Source: Sedimenticola selenatireducens DSM 17993
GTDB lineage: Bacteria; Pseudomonadota; Gammaproteobacteria; Chromatiales; Chromatiaceae
Reading direction: 5' to 3'
DNA length: 64,000 nt
NCBI RefSeq assembly: GCF_000428045.1
Contig: NZ_ATZE01000014.1
Coordinates: forward strand, 15,751-79,750
How positions within the stretch are numbered: the stretch's first letter is position 1; each line of letters starts with the position of its first letter. A model generated the notes under the pieces. It did no database searches, was not told the DNA's origin, and saw only the letters and a program-made list of their open reading frames with translations. Shown in pieces: positions 24,427 to 33,840 of this stretch. A program made the translations under genes and the position numbers.

Positions 24427-26115
24427 ATGAGCCGCGAGTTCATCCACTCGGAGCGTATCGCCTACTTCACCATGGAGATTGCGCTGCGGGCGGACATTCC
24501 CACCTACAGCGGGGGACTGGGTGTGCTCGCCGGCGACACCGTGCGCTCGGCTGCCGATCTGGAGCTGCCGCTGGTCACTGTGAGTCTTGCCAGCCGCGCC
24601 GGTTATTTTCGCCAGCGCATCGATGAGGCCGGCCACCAGTGTGAGGCGCCCGATCCCTGGGATCCGGCCATCCTGGCTCGGCCGCTGCAGGCGCGGGTTG
24701 CCGTACCCATCGAGGGACGGGATGTCTGGGTGGGTGGTTGGCTCTATGTCCTGGAAGGCCACATGGGTGGCCGCCAGCCGGTGATCATGCTGGACACAGA
24801 TCTGGTGGAGAATGCTCAGGCGGATCGCGAGCTGACCCACTATTTGTACGGTGGCGACGAGACCTACCGGCTGAAGCAGGAGATCGTGCTTGGAATCGGC
24901 GGCGCACGCATGCTCCACGCCCTGGGCTTCAAAGTGCGCCAATATCACATGAACGAAGGCCATTCCGCGCTCCTATGCCTGGAGTTGTTGAACCGTTATG
25001 CCTACCCGAGCGAGGAGTTGCGCCCGGAAGATATTCCCTATGACATCCCGCGTGTGCGCGAGCGGTGCAATTTCACCACCCACACCCCTGTGGAAGCCGG
25101 CCATGACAAGTTTCCCTATGGGCTGGTGCAGCGGGTGCTGGGGGATTTTGTGGACCTGGCGACATTACAGCGACTGGCAGGCGGGGACCAGCTGAACATG
25201 ACCCGGCTGGCGCTCAACAGCAGCGAGTATGTCAATGGTGTCGCCAAACGCCATGCGGAAACCTCGCGGCGCCTGTTTCCCGGCTACCGGGTACGGGCCG
25301 TCACCAACGGCGTGCATCCCTTCGCCTGGACGCATGCGGCGTTCGCCAGGCTTTACGACGAGCATCTGCAGGGCTGGTGCCATGAACCGGAACTGCTGGT
25401 GCGGGCCGATTGCTGCATTAGCGACGATGCCATCCGGGAGGCACATCTGCAGGCCAAACAGGCACTGGTCGAGCAGGTGCAAACGGTGACCGGCACCAGC
25501 CTCGATCCCGGCGTGTTTACCTTGGGATTCGCGCGGCGCATGACCGCCTACAAACGCCCGGATCTCCTGTTTTCCGACCTGGATCGCCTCAGGGCAATCG
25601 CCCACCAGCGGCCGTTTCAGATCCTGCTGGCGGGTAAGGCACATCCCCATGACCAGAGCGGCAAGCGCGCCATCGAGGCGATTCACGGGTACATCCGCGA
25701 ACTGGCCGGTACCGTGCCGGTGGTGTTCCTGCCCAACTATGACATGGCAATCGCCGCGGCTATGGTGTCCGGTGTCGATGTCTGGCTCAACACGCCCCTG
25801 CCACCCTGGGAGGCCTCAGGCACCAGCGGCATGAAGGCGGCCTTCAATGGCGTGCCCAACTTGAGCGTGCTGGATGGCTGGTGGTCCGAGGGCCGGATCG
25901 AGGGGATTACCGGGTGGGGTATCGGGGATGGCGGGCCGGGCGAGAACGATGCGGTCGCGCTCTATGACAAGCTCGAGCAGGTGGTGTTGCCCCTGTACTA
26001 CGAAAACCGTTCGGGTTGGATTGCGGTGATGAAGGGCGCCATTGCCAAGAACGCCTCGTTTTTCAACAGCCACCGCATGATCCGTCGCTACACCAGCGAC
26101 GCCTATATGCGCTGA
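24427..26115 (+). CDS. glgP: alpha-glucan (glycogen) phosphorylase, short form
   Basis: A 562-residue enzyme that releases glucose-1-phosphate from glycogen with pyridoxal phosphate. Motifs are FTMEIALRADIPTYSGGLG at the start, QYHMNEGHSALLCLELL, the substrate region TNGVHPFAWTH, and the PLP-lysine segment EASGTSGMKAAFNGVPNL near residue 465. It is the shorter GT35 form without the usual N-terminal extension. AAGGAGG site is 6 bases before ATG. Confidence 0.9.
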   Translation: MSREFIHSERIAYFTMEIALRADIPTYSGGLGVLAGDTVRSAADLELPLVTVSLASRAGYFRQRIDEAGHQCEAPDPWDPAILARPLQARVAVPIEGRDVWVGGWLYVLEGHMGGRQPVIMLDTDLVENAQADRELTHYLYGGDETYRLKQEIVLGIGGARMLHALGFKVRQYHMNEGHSALLCLELLNRYAYPSEELRPEDIPYDIPRVRERCNFTTHTPVEAGHDKFPYGLVQRVLGDFVDLATLQRLAGGDQLNMTRLALNSSEYVNGVAKRHAETSRRLFPGYRVRAVTNGVHPFAWTHAAFARLYDEHLQGWCHEPELLVRADCCISDDAIREAHLQAKQALVEQVQTVTGTSLDPGVFTLGFARRMTAYKRPDLLFSDLDRLRAIAHQRPFQILLAGKAHPHDQSGKRAIEAIHGYIRELAGTVPVVFLPNYDMAIAAAMVSGVDVWLNTPLPPWEASGTSGMKAAFNGVPNLSVLDGWWSEGRIEGITGWGIGDGGPGENDAVALYDKLEQVVLPLYYENRSGWIAVMKGAIAKNASFFNSHRMIRRYTSDAYMR

Positions 26116-26135
26116 CCCCAGAGGAGGATTTGATT

Positions 26136-26351
26136 ATGCCCGGGCATGAGCAACAAGCAATGTCAATGGAACTCTCCGTATCGCTGCGTGCCCGGCAGGC
26201 ACCGGCGCGAGGCAATGAAGCGGCATCAGGCACAACAGGTACGGTCCCGCAGCGCTGCTCACCAGACCATCGGGATGGAGCCGACGCCGGCGGGGGAGCA
26301 ATCATCGTTATTCCATCAATACACCGAACCAGAAGGAGCACAATCCTATGA
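26136..26351 (+). CDS. small uncertain open frame
   Basis: A 71-residue frame with a good AGAGGAGGA site, starting MPGHEQQAMSMELSVSLRAR and overlapping the next start (ATGA). It has no recognisable domain and a composition unlike its neighbours, so it may be a leftover of a deleted gene rather than a functional one. Confidence 0.3.
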   Translation: MPGHEQQAMSMELSVSLRARQAPARGNEAASGTTGTVPQRCSPDHRDGADAGGGAIIVIPSIHRTRRSTIL

Positions 26352-26554
26352 ACAAACAGACCCTAAACAAGATCGCCAAGGCCCACAAGCTTGATCCGAG
26401 CAAGTTCGACAAGGTCGGTTTGATTCGCAATATTCAGCGCCGAGAGGGAAATTTTGATTGCTTCGCGAAGGCCTATGACGGCTATTGCGATCAGTCGGCG
26501 TGCCTGTGGCGGGACGACTGTCTGCCACTGGCGGCGGCTGGAGACGCGGGCTGA
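26348..26554 (+). CDS. small SAP-like/Cys-rich protein
   Basis: A 68-residue protein with an N-terminal helical region (KIAKAHKLDPSKFDKVGLIR) resembling a SAP-type DNA-binding helix pair, then a conserved Cys pattern (EGNFDCFAKAYDGYCDQSAC, LWRDDCL). Proteins of this kind are annotated only as small conserved genes. Role unknown. Confidence 0.6.
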   Translation: MNKQTLNKIAKAHKLDPSKFDKVGLIRNIQRREGNFDCFAKAYDGYCDQSACLWRDDCLPLAAAGDAG

Positions 26555-26574
26555 AGCACGGAATCGAACGGGCC

Positions 26575-27876
26575 ATGGACTTCTCTCTTGTTCCAGCCTC
26601 CAGCACGACCCGCGCCTGGCAGATCGTGCAACGCGTGTTCCGCGATTACCAGGGCAGCTTGGCGGTGCGCCTGTGGGACGGGGGTACGTTGAGCTTCGGG
26701 GCAGGGGTGCCTGACGTCACCCTGATTGTTCGTGAACCCCGCCTGTTGCGTGAGCTGATTCTGTTCCGTGATCCGTTACGATTGGCCGAGGCGTACTTTC
26801 AGGGTGGGTTGGACGTCGAGGGTGACCTCTACACGGCCCTGGAAATGAAGGACCGGCTTCAGACCCTGAACCTGTCCGCCTTTGAGAAGGCGGGCTTTCT
26901 GTGTGCAGCGCTGTTCCTCGGTGGTGCATCCGCTTCCCTCAATGCGGCATCGGCACGGCGTAACTTCCTCGCCTTGTGGCCGTGGCGCGTTCATTCGAAA
27001 GGTGGGAGCCGCCAGGCCATCGCCTTCCACTACGACGTCTCCAACGCCTTCTACCGGCTGTGGCTCGACGCGCAGATGGTCTACTCCTGTGCTTATTTCG
27101 AGACCCCGGATGACAGTCTGGACCAGGCACAGCGCAACAAGCTGGAGTATATCTGTCGCAAGCTGCGACTCAAGCCCGGTGACCGCCTGCTTGATATTGG
27201 CTGCGGCTGGGGTGCGCTGATCTGCTGGGCGGCGAAACATTACGGGGTCCAGGCGCATGGCATTACCCTGAGCCAAAATCAGTATGACCATGCTCGAAAA
27301 AAAATTGGGAATGAGAATTTGCAGGACAGGGTCACCGTGGAACTCAGGGACTATCGTGAGCTGCAAGGGGAAGCCCACTACGACAAGATCGTCAGTGTCG
27401 GCATGTTCGAGCACGTCGGTCTCAGAAACCTGCCGTGCTATTTCGATATCGCCCGGAGTCTGTTGAAACCGGGTGGACTGTTCCTCAATCACGGTATCAC
27501 CCAGGACCGGGAAGGCTGGGGCGGGACCGTGGGCACGCGCTTCATCAACCGGTATGTATTCCCGGACGGCGAACTGGATACGGTCGGCAACGTGCAACGC
27601 GCCATGGAGCAGACCGGCTTCGAGATCCTCGATGTGGAAGGGCTGCGGCGGCATTACGCCCTGACGCTGCGGCACTGGGTCGGCCGGCTCGAGAGGGGCA
27701 GGGCCGAGGCACTGCGGCAGGTCCCGCAGTCCATCTATCGTATTTGGCGCCTGTACATGGCGGCCTGTGCGCTGCAGTTCGAGCAGGGTGATATCGGCGT
27801 GTACCAGATCCTTGCTGCCAATAGGGACGGCGGGCCGGCGCGGGTGCCGCTGACGCGGCGGGATCTGTATGTCTGA
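26575..27876 (+). CDS. cfa: cyclopropane-fatty-acyl-phospholipid synthase
   Basis: A 433-residue SAM-dependent enzyme that methylenates unsaturated phospholipid acyl chains. The SAM site is LLDIGCGWGALICWAAKHYG near residue 205; the substrate-specific motifs HYDVSNAFYRLWLD, MVYSCAYF and SVGMFEHVG (active-site Glu) are intact, and the C-terminal RHWVGRLERGRAEAL follows. The start is ambiguous; ATG at 26575 begins right before the SLVPASS region and avoids overlap with the SAP-like gene. Confidence 0.9.
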   Translation: MDFSLVPASSTTRAWQIVQRVFRDYQGSLAVRLWDGGTLSFGAGVPDVTLIVREPRLLRELILFRDPLRLAEAYFQGGLDVEGDLYTALEMKDRLQTLNLSAFEKAGFLCAALFLGGASASLNAASARRNFLALWPWRVHSKGGSRQAIAFHYDVSNAFYRLWLDAQMVYSCAYFETPDDSLDQAQRNKLEYICRKLRLKPGDRLLDIGCGWGALICWAAKHYGVQAHGITLSQNQYDHARKKIGNENLQDRVTVELRDYRELQGEAHYDKIVSVGMFEHVGLRNLPCYFDIARSLLKPGGLFLNHGITQDREGWGGTVGTRFINRYVFPDGELDTVGNVQRAMEQTGFEILDVEGLRRHYALTLRHWVGRLERGRAEALRQVPQSIYRIWRLYMAACALQFEQGDIGVYQILAANRDGGPARVPLTRRDLYV

Positions 27877-27898
27877 CGGGTCGCAAGAGGAATAGCCA

Positions 27899-28228
27899 GT
27901 GACATTTATGATTTTCAGCTTGAACGGCCATGAGCGCATGCCATTGGAGAAGGTATTCAAAGAGCGGATGGTCGAAAAAACCGAAGCGATTGCAATGGAA
28001 CGCCCCATCGAGGAATTGGGGCACCAGGGCACATCGGAACAGCATGACCGGCAATATTCAGTCGCGCAGGCTTACCACGCGGTCGAACAGTTGCCGACAA
28101 ACTCTTCAGTGCTGTTGGCTGAACAGGTGATGACGGCGCCGGTAGTGACCTCTACGCCCGAGATGAGGATCTCGGATGCGTTGCAGAACGTGATGACATT
28201 TTTTTCTCTACCCCCCCAGGAGACAGCG
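27899..28228 (+). pseudogene. truncated CBS-domain gene fused in frame to YHS
   Basis: A GTG start with a GAGG site opens a frame encoding an N-terminus (FMIFSLNGHERMPLEKVFKE) and the first half of a CBS domain (EQVMTAPVVTSTPEMRISDA). Instead of the rest of the CBS pair, the frame runs on into the YHS protein gene. The missing CBS half and second CBS domain suggest a deletion joined the two genes. Confidence 0.55.
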
Positions 28229-28426
28229 ATGAAACACCAGGACAGTGAAAGAACCTTCAAGGACCCAGTTTGCGGCATGGAGGTCAGCCGCCTGAGTGCG
28301 GTCGAGGCGTACGACTATCAGGGCAAGACCTATTACTTCTGTTCAGGGCACTGCCGAGAGGTGTTCGAGGCGGAGCCGGAGAAGCACCTTCGGCATCACC
28401 GCCAGCATGGGGTGAAGCGGAAGTAA
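28229..28426 (+). CDS. YHS-domain protein
   Basis: A 65-residue YHS protein starting at MKHQDSERTFKDPVCGMEV with a GGAG site directly upstream. The metal-binding pattern KDPVCGMEV and CSGHCREVFEAEPEKH is intact. It can be read either alone or as the C-terminal part of the fusion with the CBS remnant. Confidence 0.7.
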   Translation: MKHQDSERTFKDPVCGMEVSRLSAVEAYDYQGKTYYFCSGHCREVFEAEPEKHLRHHRQHGVKRK

Positions 28427-28480
28427 GCGGTGGCTGCGATATCAGTAGGCGGGAGTTCACCGCGAACGAGGTGATACAGG

Positions 28481-28714
28481 ATGGCTCAACGTCGTTTCTA
28501 CAATAGTCTGTTGAGCGAGAGGCTGCGCTACACGGCATTTCTGTTGCTAATGGGCATCGGCTTCATCTTTCGTTTTGCTGCCGTGTCACCTTGGCTCAAA
28601 GTCATGCCGCTGCCGCTGCCGCTGCCATTTGTGGCGGTCTCTGCCGATATCCTGGCCTGGTTTCTCACCCAGTGGAATCCATTTTATGCCTACACGGAGG
28701 AGAACCCCATATGA
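28481..28714 (+). CDS. small membrane protein
   Basis: A 77-residue protein with two hydrophobic segments (YTAFLLLMGIGFIFRFAAV and PLPLPFVAVSADILAWFL). It overlaps the beta-CASP gene by four bases. Not recognised. Confidence 0.55.
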   Translation: MAQRRFYNSLLSERLRYTAFLLLMGIGFIFRFAAVSPWLKVMPLPLPLPFVAVSADILAWFLTQWNPFYAYTEENPI

Positions 28715-30066
28715 GAATCACCTTTCTGGGCGGAACTGAAACGGTTACCGGTTCCAAATACTTAGTGGAAAGCGGTGCAACGCGGATCCTGGTGGATTGC
28801 GGCCTGTTTCAGGGGTACAAGAGGTTGCGTGAACGCAACTGGCAACCCCTGCCGCTGGATCTCAACCAACTCGATGGGATCGTTTTGACCCATGCACACC
28901 TGGACCACTCCGGTTATATTCCGAGGCTGAGTCAGCAGGGCTATCGGAAACCGGTTTTTACCCATCCTGCCACGAAAGCCCTGTGCGGTATTTTGTTACC
29001 GGACAGCGGCCGCATTCAGGAGGAAGACGCTAGATTCCATGCACGTCACAGACTGGGCAAACACGCGTTCCCTCAGCCTTTGTACGACCGTGCCGCCGCC
29101 GGGCGCTCTCTGGAGCTGTTCAAACCGGTGGAATTTGGTGAAATCTTTTCGATAGGGAGTATCAAGCTGCATTTGCAGGCGGCCGGGCATATCCTGGGTG
29201 CGGGCAGTCTGATCGTCGAGGCCGAAGGCAAGCGTGTCGGGTTTTCCGGCGACGTGGGCAGACCGGACGATGTGCTGATGAATCCTCCCGACCCGCTGCC
29301 CGACCTGGACTTGTTGCTGCTGGAGTCCACCTATGGCAATCGCCGGCATGCGGAAACCGATCCGCTCGATCAGCTCGCCACCATCGTTAACGAAACGGTC
29401 GGAAAGGGCGGCGCTCTGCTGATACCGAGTTTTGCCGTGGGACGCGCGCAGGCCCTGCAGCACCTGCTGGCCACGCTGAAGCAGACAGGCCGTATTGCCG
29501 ATTTGCCAGTGTATCTGGACAGCCCCATGGCCGTCAGCGTGGCGGACATTTATTGCCGGTATTCCGCCCAACACCGTCTGAGTCATGACCAGTGCCACCA
29601 CATGTGCGAGCTGGCCACCTACACGCGCGGCGTGGAGGAATCCAAGGCACTGGCCGGGCAGCGCTTTCCTCATATCATCATCGCCGGCAGCGGCATGGCC
29701 ACCGGTGGTCGTATTCTGCATCACCTCAAACGGTTGTTGCGGGACCATCGCACCCTGGTGCTGTTTACCGGTTATCAGGCCGGCGGTACGCGCGGCGCGA
29801 AAATGTTGTCCGGTGCGGAAAGCGTAAAGATTCACGGTGAATGGGTCCCCGTCAAGGCCCGTATTGAGGTGATTCACGGGTTATCGGGACATGCCGATTA
29901 TGTGGAGATCCAGCATTGGCTCGCGCGCTCACAACTGACAGAGAACACGGCCATCAAGCTGGTGCACGGTGAGCCGGAATCGTTGGAGGCCATGCGCGAT
30001 CATTTGCGACGAACGACACGTTATGGTGTCGAAGTGGCAAGTTACCAAAGTATCTTGAGCCTGTAA
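28711..30066 (+). CDS. beta-CASP metallo-beta-lactamase-fold hydrolase
   Basis: A 451-residue metal-dependent hydrolase of the RNA/DNA-processing beta-CASP group. Zn motifs HAHLDHSGYIPRL (near residue 55), SGDVGRPDD, ESTYGNRRH, the beta-CASP DSPMAVSVADIY region and LSGHADYVEIQHW are all present, along with the terminal LVHGEPESL. In bacteria such proteins are RNA-metabolising or stress-related. The longer frame beginning at 28591 is not used. Confidence 0.85.
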   Translation: MRITFLGGTETVTGSKYLVESGATRILVDCGLFQGYKRLRERNWQPLPLDLNQLDGIVLTHAHLDHSGYIPRLSQQGYRKPVFTHPATKALCGILLPDSGRIQEEDARFHARHRLGKHAFPQPLYDRAAAGRSLELFKPVEFGEIFSIGSIKLHLQAAGHILGAGSLIVEAEGKRVGFSGDVGRPDDVLMNPPDPLPDLDLLLLESTYGNRRHAETDPLDQLATIVNETVGKGGALLIPSFAVGRAQALQHLLATLKQTGRIADLPVYLDSPMAVSVADIYCRYSAQHRLSHDQCHHMCELATYTRGVEESKALAGQRFPHIIIAGSGMATGGRILHHLKRLLRDHRTLVLFTGYQAGGTRGAKMLSGAESVKIHGEWVPVKARIEVIHGLSGHADYVEIQHWLARSQLTENTAIKLVHGEPESLEAMRDHLRRTTRYGVEVASYQSILSL

Positions 30067-30102
30067 TGGTTAATGCTCTGAATTGATGGAGGCGGCTTAC
30101 AT

Positions 30103-30300
30103 GTGAAAGTTGACGGTAACATCCTGCTGTTCAACAGCGGCGGTTCCACCCGGAAGTTTCAACTGCTTGTGGCGGGTCCCGGGCATCGAGGAACGAATAT
30201 CCACAGCCGATTCCAGCCTGGCGGCCCATGTGATTCCGGTCGACGAGGTGGCGCTCATTGCAGGGGGCACCCGACGCTGTCTGAGCACGGCGCTGGTGCA
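30103..30300 (+). pseudogene. ackA: acetate kinase remnant with internal deletion
   Basis: From the GTG at 30103 the frame reads NILLFNSGGSTRKFQLL, a degenerate version of the acetate kinase start (NxGSSSxKFxL). About 65 bases later, in another frame, follows GIEERISTADSSLAAHVIPV and DEVALIAGGTRRCL, which matches the C-terminus of acetate kinases (IPTxEExxIAxxxxR). The ~330 residues in between, including the catalytic core, are absent. Its place directly before phosphoketolase, a usual partner of acetate kinase, supports the reading. Confidence 0.7.
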
Positions 30301-30338
30301 GGACATTCACTTTCCCACGTCAAAGGGAGGAGATGATC

Positions 30339-32753
30339 ATGGAGCAAAGACAGCAAGCCGAGAAAGCCGATGCAGATGTGATGGCGGGCCCGCTGGCCGC
30401 AGACGAATTACACGGTATGGACGCCTACTGGCGGGCGGCTAATTACCTGTCGGTGGGACAGATCTACCTGCTGGATAATCCATTGCTTACCAAGCCGCTC
30501 ACCCTTGCACATGTCAAGCCGCGGCTACTGGGGCACTGGGGGACGACACCCGGGTTGAATTTCATCTACACGCACCTGAACCGGGTGATCAAGGCGCACG
30601 ATCTCAGCGTCATCTATGTGGCGGGGCCCGGTCATGGCGGTCCGGGGCTGGTCGCCAACACCTGGCTGGAAGGCAGTTACAGCGAGTTGTACCCCAATGT
30701 TTCACAGGACGCGGTGGGCATGCAGCGGCTGTTCAGGCAGTTCTCGTTCCCGGGCGGCGTGCCGAGTCACGTTTCACCGGAGACCCCTGGGTCCATTCAT
30801 GAAGGCGGCGAGCTCGGTTATGCACTGTCCCATGCCTATGGCGCGGTGTTCGACAATCCGGACCTGATTGCCGCCTGCGTGGTGGGCGACGGCGAGGCCG
30901 AGACCGGGCCACTCGCTGCCGCTTGGCACTCCAACAAGTTTCTCAACCCCGCGCAGGATGGCGCGGTGCTGCCCATCCTGCACCTGAACGGTTACAAGAT
31001 CGCCAACCCCACCGTGTTGGCGCGCATCAGTCGCGAGGAGTTGGAGAGCCTGTTTATCGGTTACGGTTACCAACCCTATGTGGTCGAGGGCGCCGAACCC
31101 GAGCATATGCACCAGATCATGGCGGCGACTCTGGATTCGGTGATCGCCGAGATCCAAACGATCCAGCACGCCGCGCGCAATCAAGGTACAACCGAACGAC
31201 CGCGCTGGCCGATGATTATTCTGCGTACCCCCAAGGGTTGGACCGGTCCGAAAGAAGTCGATGGCAAGCAGACCGAGGGTAGCTGGCGCTCGCATCAGGT
31301 ACCCTTTGCGGAACTTGCCGACAAACCGGATCACCTCCGCCTGCTCGATGAATGGATGAAGAGCTATCGTCCCCAAGAACTGTTTGATGAGAACGGTGGA
31401 TTGCGGCCGGAACTGGCCGAGTTGGCGCCGCAGGGTGAGCGGCGCATGGGCGCCAATCCCCATGCCAACGGCGGACTGTTGCTTAAGGATCTGCAGCTAC
31501 CGGAGTTCCGTGACTATGCGGTCGCGGTGACCAGTCCCGGCGCGATACAGGCGGAATCGACCCGGGTCATGGGCGGCTGGCTGCGCGACGTAATGAAGCT
31601 GAACCTGGATGCGCGGAATTTTCGCGTGATGGGACCGGATGAGACCAACTCCAACCGCCTCGGGGCCATGTTCGAGGTGACCAATCGTGCCTGGATGGCC
31701 GAGAGGCTACCGGAGGACGATCATCTCGCGCCTGACGGGCGGGTGATGGAGATCCTCTCCGAGCACACCTGCCAGGGCTGGCTGGAGGGCTATCTGCTCA
31801 CCGGTCGCCACGGCCTGTTCTCCTGTTACGAGGCCTTTATCCACATTATCGACTCCATGTTTAATCAGCACGCCAAGTGGCTCAAGGTGACCAACGACGA
31901 AATCCCCTGGCGCCGTCCCATTGCCTCACTCAACTATTTGCTGACCTCGCACGTCTGGCGTCAGGACCACAATGGCTTCTCGCATCAGGATCCCGGCTTT
32001 ATCGATCACGTGGTGAACAAGAAGGCTGACGTGATCCGCGTCTATCTGCCGCCCGACGCCAATACGCTGCTGTGTGTCACCGACTGCTGCCTGCGCTCGC
32101 GCAATTTCGTTAACGTGATTGTGGCCGGTAAACAGCTGCAACCCCAGTGGCTGGACATGGATGCGGCGATCAGACATTGCACGGCCGGTATCGGCATCTG
32201 GGAGTGGGCCAGTAATGACCAGGGCAGTGAACCGGATGTGGTGATGGCCTGTGCCGGCGATGTGCCGACTCTGGAGACGCTTGCGGCGGTAGAGATCCTG
32301 CGCCACCAGCTGCCGGAACTCAAGGTGCGGGTGATCAACGTGGTGGATCTCATGACGTTGCAGGACAAAGAAGAGCATCCTCACGGGCTCTCACACAAGG
32401 ATTTCGATACCCTGTTTACCACTGCCCGGCCAATCATCTTCGCCTATCACGGCTATCCCTGGCTGATCCATCGCCTGACCTACCGGCGCACCAACCACAA
32501 GAACCTGCATGTGCGCGGCTACAAGGAGGAGGGTACCACCACCACCCCATTCGACATGGTGGTGCGTAATGACATGGATCGTTTTCACCTGGTGGCGGAC
32601 GTCATAGATCGCGTGCCCCAATTGGGTTCCACCGCGGCCTATCTCAATCAGTGGCTGCGCGACAAACATATCGAGCACCGGCAATACATCACCGAGCACG
32701 GCGTGGATATGCCGGAGGTGGCGCAATGGCAGTGGGGCAAGACCCAAGGCTGA
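30339..32753 (+). CDS. xfp: phosphoketolase
   Basis: An 804-residue thiamine-diphosphate enzyme that splits xylulose-5-phosphate or fructose-6-phosphate to acetyl phosphate. Motifs include [20 protein letters not shown], the TPP motif [20 protein letters not shown], and the C-terminal [12 protein letters not shown]. Full-length. The ATG at 30339 is 8 bases after GGGAGG; an ATG two codons earlier is too close. Acetyl phosphate made here would normally feed acetate kinase, whose gene upstream is reduced to a remnant. Confidence 0.93.
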   Translation: MEQRQQAEKADADVMAGPLAADELHGMDAYWRAANYLSVGQIYLLDNPLLTKPLTLAHVKPRLLGHWGTTPGLNFIYTHLNRVIKAHDLSVIYVAGPGHGGPGLVANTWLEGSYSELYPNVSQDAVGMQRLFRQFSFPGGVPSHVSPETPGSIHEGGELGYALSHAYGAVFDNPDLIAACVVGDGEAETGPLAAAWHSNKFLNPAQDGAVLPILHLNGYKIANPTVLARISREELESLFIGYGYQPYVVEGAEPEHMHQIMAATLDSVIAEIQTIQHAARNQGTTERPRWPMIILRTPKGWTGPKEVDGKQTEGSWRSHQVPFAELADKPDHLRLLDEWMKSYRPQELFDENGGLRPELAELAPQGERRMGANPHANGGLLLKDLQLPEFRDYAVAVTSPGAIQAESTRVMGGWLRDVMKLNLDARNFRVMGPDETNSNRLGAMFEVTNRAWMAERLPEDDHLAPDGRVMEILSEHTCQGWLEGYLLTGRHGLFSCYEAFIHIIDSMFNQHAKWLKVTNDEIPWRRPIASLNYLLTSHVWRQDHNGFSHQDPGFIDHVVNKKADVIRVYLPPDANTLLCVTDCCLRSRNFVNVIVAGKQLQPQWLDMDAAIRHCTAGIGIWEWASNDQGSEPDVVMACAGDVPTLETLAAVEILRHQLPELKVRVINVVDLMTLQDKEEHPHGLSHKDFDTLFTTARPIIFAYHGYPWLIHRLTYRRTNHKNLHVRGYKEEGTTTTPFDMVVRNDMDRFHLVADVIDRVPQLGSTAAYLNQWLRDKHIEHRQYITEHGVDMPEVAQWQWGKTQG

Positions 32754-32783
32754 ACCATGCACTATTCAGGTTGGTTGATAATG

Positions 32784-32928
32784 AGGAGCGAGCGCAATAA
32801 CAGGTATTTACAACCCCGAATTGGCGGATCCGCGTCGCCTGATGCCCCGGCTCATGGATGCCTGCACTTCGCCGCACGACAAGCATCCTTCATGCTTTTG
32901 CGAGGAGATGATCGATGCAGCGGGCTAA
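32784..32928 (+). other. unassigned open frame in remnant zone
   Basis: A frame reads ITGIYNPELADPRRLMPRLM, then CTSPHDKHPSCFCEEMIDAA before a stop. It has a protein-like composition but no start and no recognised family. It may be the end of another deleted gene. Confidence 0.3.
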
Positions 32929-32929
32929 C

Positions 32930-33173
32930 CAGTGCCGACGGCCATTAACTGGCGTCAGCTATATGGGGTGGCCGTGGTGACGGGATCGGTTTCACCATGA
33001 GCCTGTTTATCGTCGGCCTGGCGTACTCCAATCCGGAAACCTTCCACCGCGCGCGGCTGAGCGACATGGACGGTTCGATTTTCTCGGCCATCGGTGGCGG
33101 CGCGGTACGGTGGTCGGCACATCATCAGTGGCTCAAGGCGGCGCCGAAGCAAGTGGAGCCGTTTCCACGATAA
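32930..33173 (+). pseudogene. nhaA: NhaA sodium/proton antiporter remnant
   Basis: Text in one frame (AINWRQLYGVAVV) runs into another (GIGFTMSLFIVGLAY then DMDGSIFSAIGGG), together matching the C-terminal end of NhaA, where the conserved string is WRQLYGVxxxxGIGFTMSLFI. A one-base deletion near 32975 breaks the frame and the first ~300 residues are missing. Not functional. Confidence 0.7.
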
Positions 33174-33289
33174 TCGCATGGCCTACGGCTCCCAGGTAAA
33201 GAGGAGGGGCAGATGACGATCCGCAGCGTATGCACGCGAGCTTTTCCCGATCGGCGGCCGGGCACCTCGGGGCCAAGGAGGAACATGCC

Positions 33290-33409
33290 ATGAACACGCG
33301 AACAGAGGCAACGGGGCTCACGACGGCCGAGACCCGGGCACGGCTGGTCGAGTACGGTGAAAACACCATAGCGAAACGAGTCAATCCCTGGCACAAGTTT
33401 CTCGCCACT
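33290..33409 (+). pseudogene. P-type cation ATPase N-terminus remnant
   Basis: After AAGGAGG the ATG at 33290 opens a frame encoding TGLTTAETRARLVEYGENTI and AKRVNPWHKFL, the start of cation-transporting P-type ATPases (GLT..EA..RL..YGPN). The homology then ends and another gene tail begins. All catalytic domains are lost. Confidence 0.65.
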
Positions 33410-33416
33410 CGCCCGG

Positions 33417-33779
33417 CGCGCCGGCTTCCGCTACATCATCGCGCCGTCCTTTCTGTCCATGGCGGGGGGGGTGTTGCCCGCCGTGACCGATCCGAACTGG
33501 ATTATGCTGCTGGTCGGATTGTTCGCTGCCGGCTCTGGGATCCTGGTCCCGATGCTGGCGTACCGGGCTTCGTTGAACGCCGGCGCACCCCAGGGAGCGG
33601 TGCTGGGCAAGCAGACCGCCGCCAGCCTGGGCCAGGGGTTCGGTTCGGGCGCGGCCGGTTGGCTGTACGGTATCGCCATCGAGGCGCCGTTCTGGTTGAC
33701 GGCGGCGGCGTTGTTGTTGATTGGGGCGTTGGTTGGCCTTGCGCGTCCCCCTAACAATCAACTAAGTGCAGGCGACTAA
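33417..33779 (+). pseudogene. MFS transporter C-terminus remnant
   Basis: The frame gives RYIIAPSFLSMAGGVLPAVT, NWIMLLVGLFAAGSGILVPM and ASLGQGFGSGAAGWLYGIAI, which fits the last three or four helices of a major facilitator transporter. It begins only a few bases after the P-type ATPase remnant, in a different frame. No start of its own. Confidence 0.6.
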
Positions 33780-33818
33780 TCGCTCATAGCAGCTTTATTA
33801 AGATACAGGGTATTTGCA

Positions 33819-33840
33819 ATGGAGCATCCAGTACTCACCA
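33819..33840 (+). repeat. 22-bp direct repeat, left copy
   Basis: A perfect copy of the first 22 coding bases of the Kef-like gene (beginning atggagcatcc, ending actcacca), repeated at 35964-35985. The bases on either side differ. Immediately to the right begins the IS256 fragment. Confidence 0.8.

Noticed and set aside
26776-28032. A 418-residue reverse frame across cfa
   Set aside because: Antisense to the clear cyclopropane synthase, which has all family motifs.
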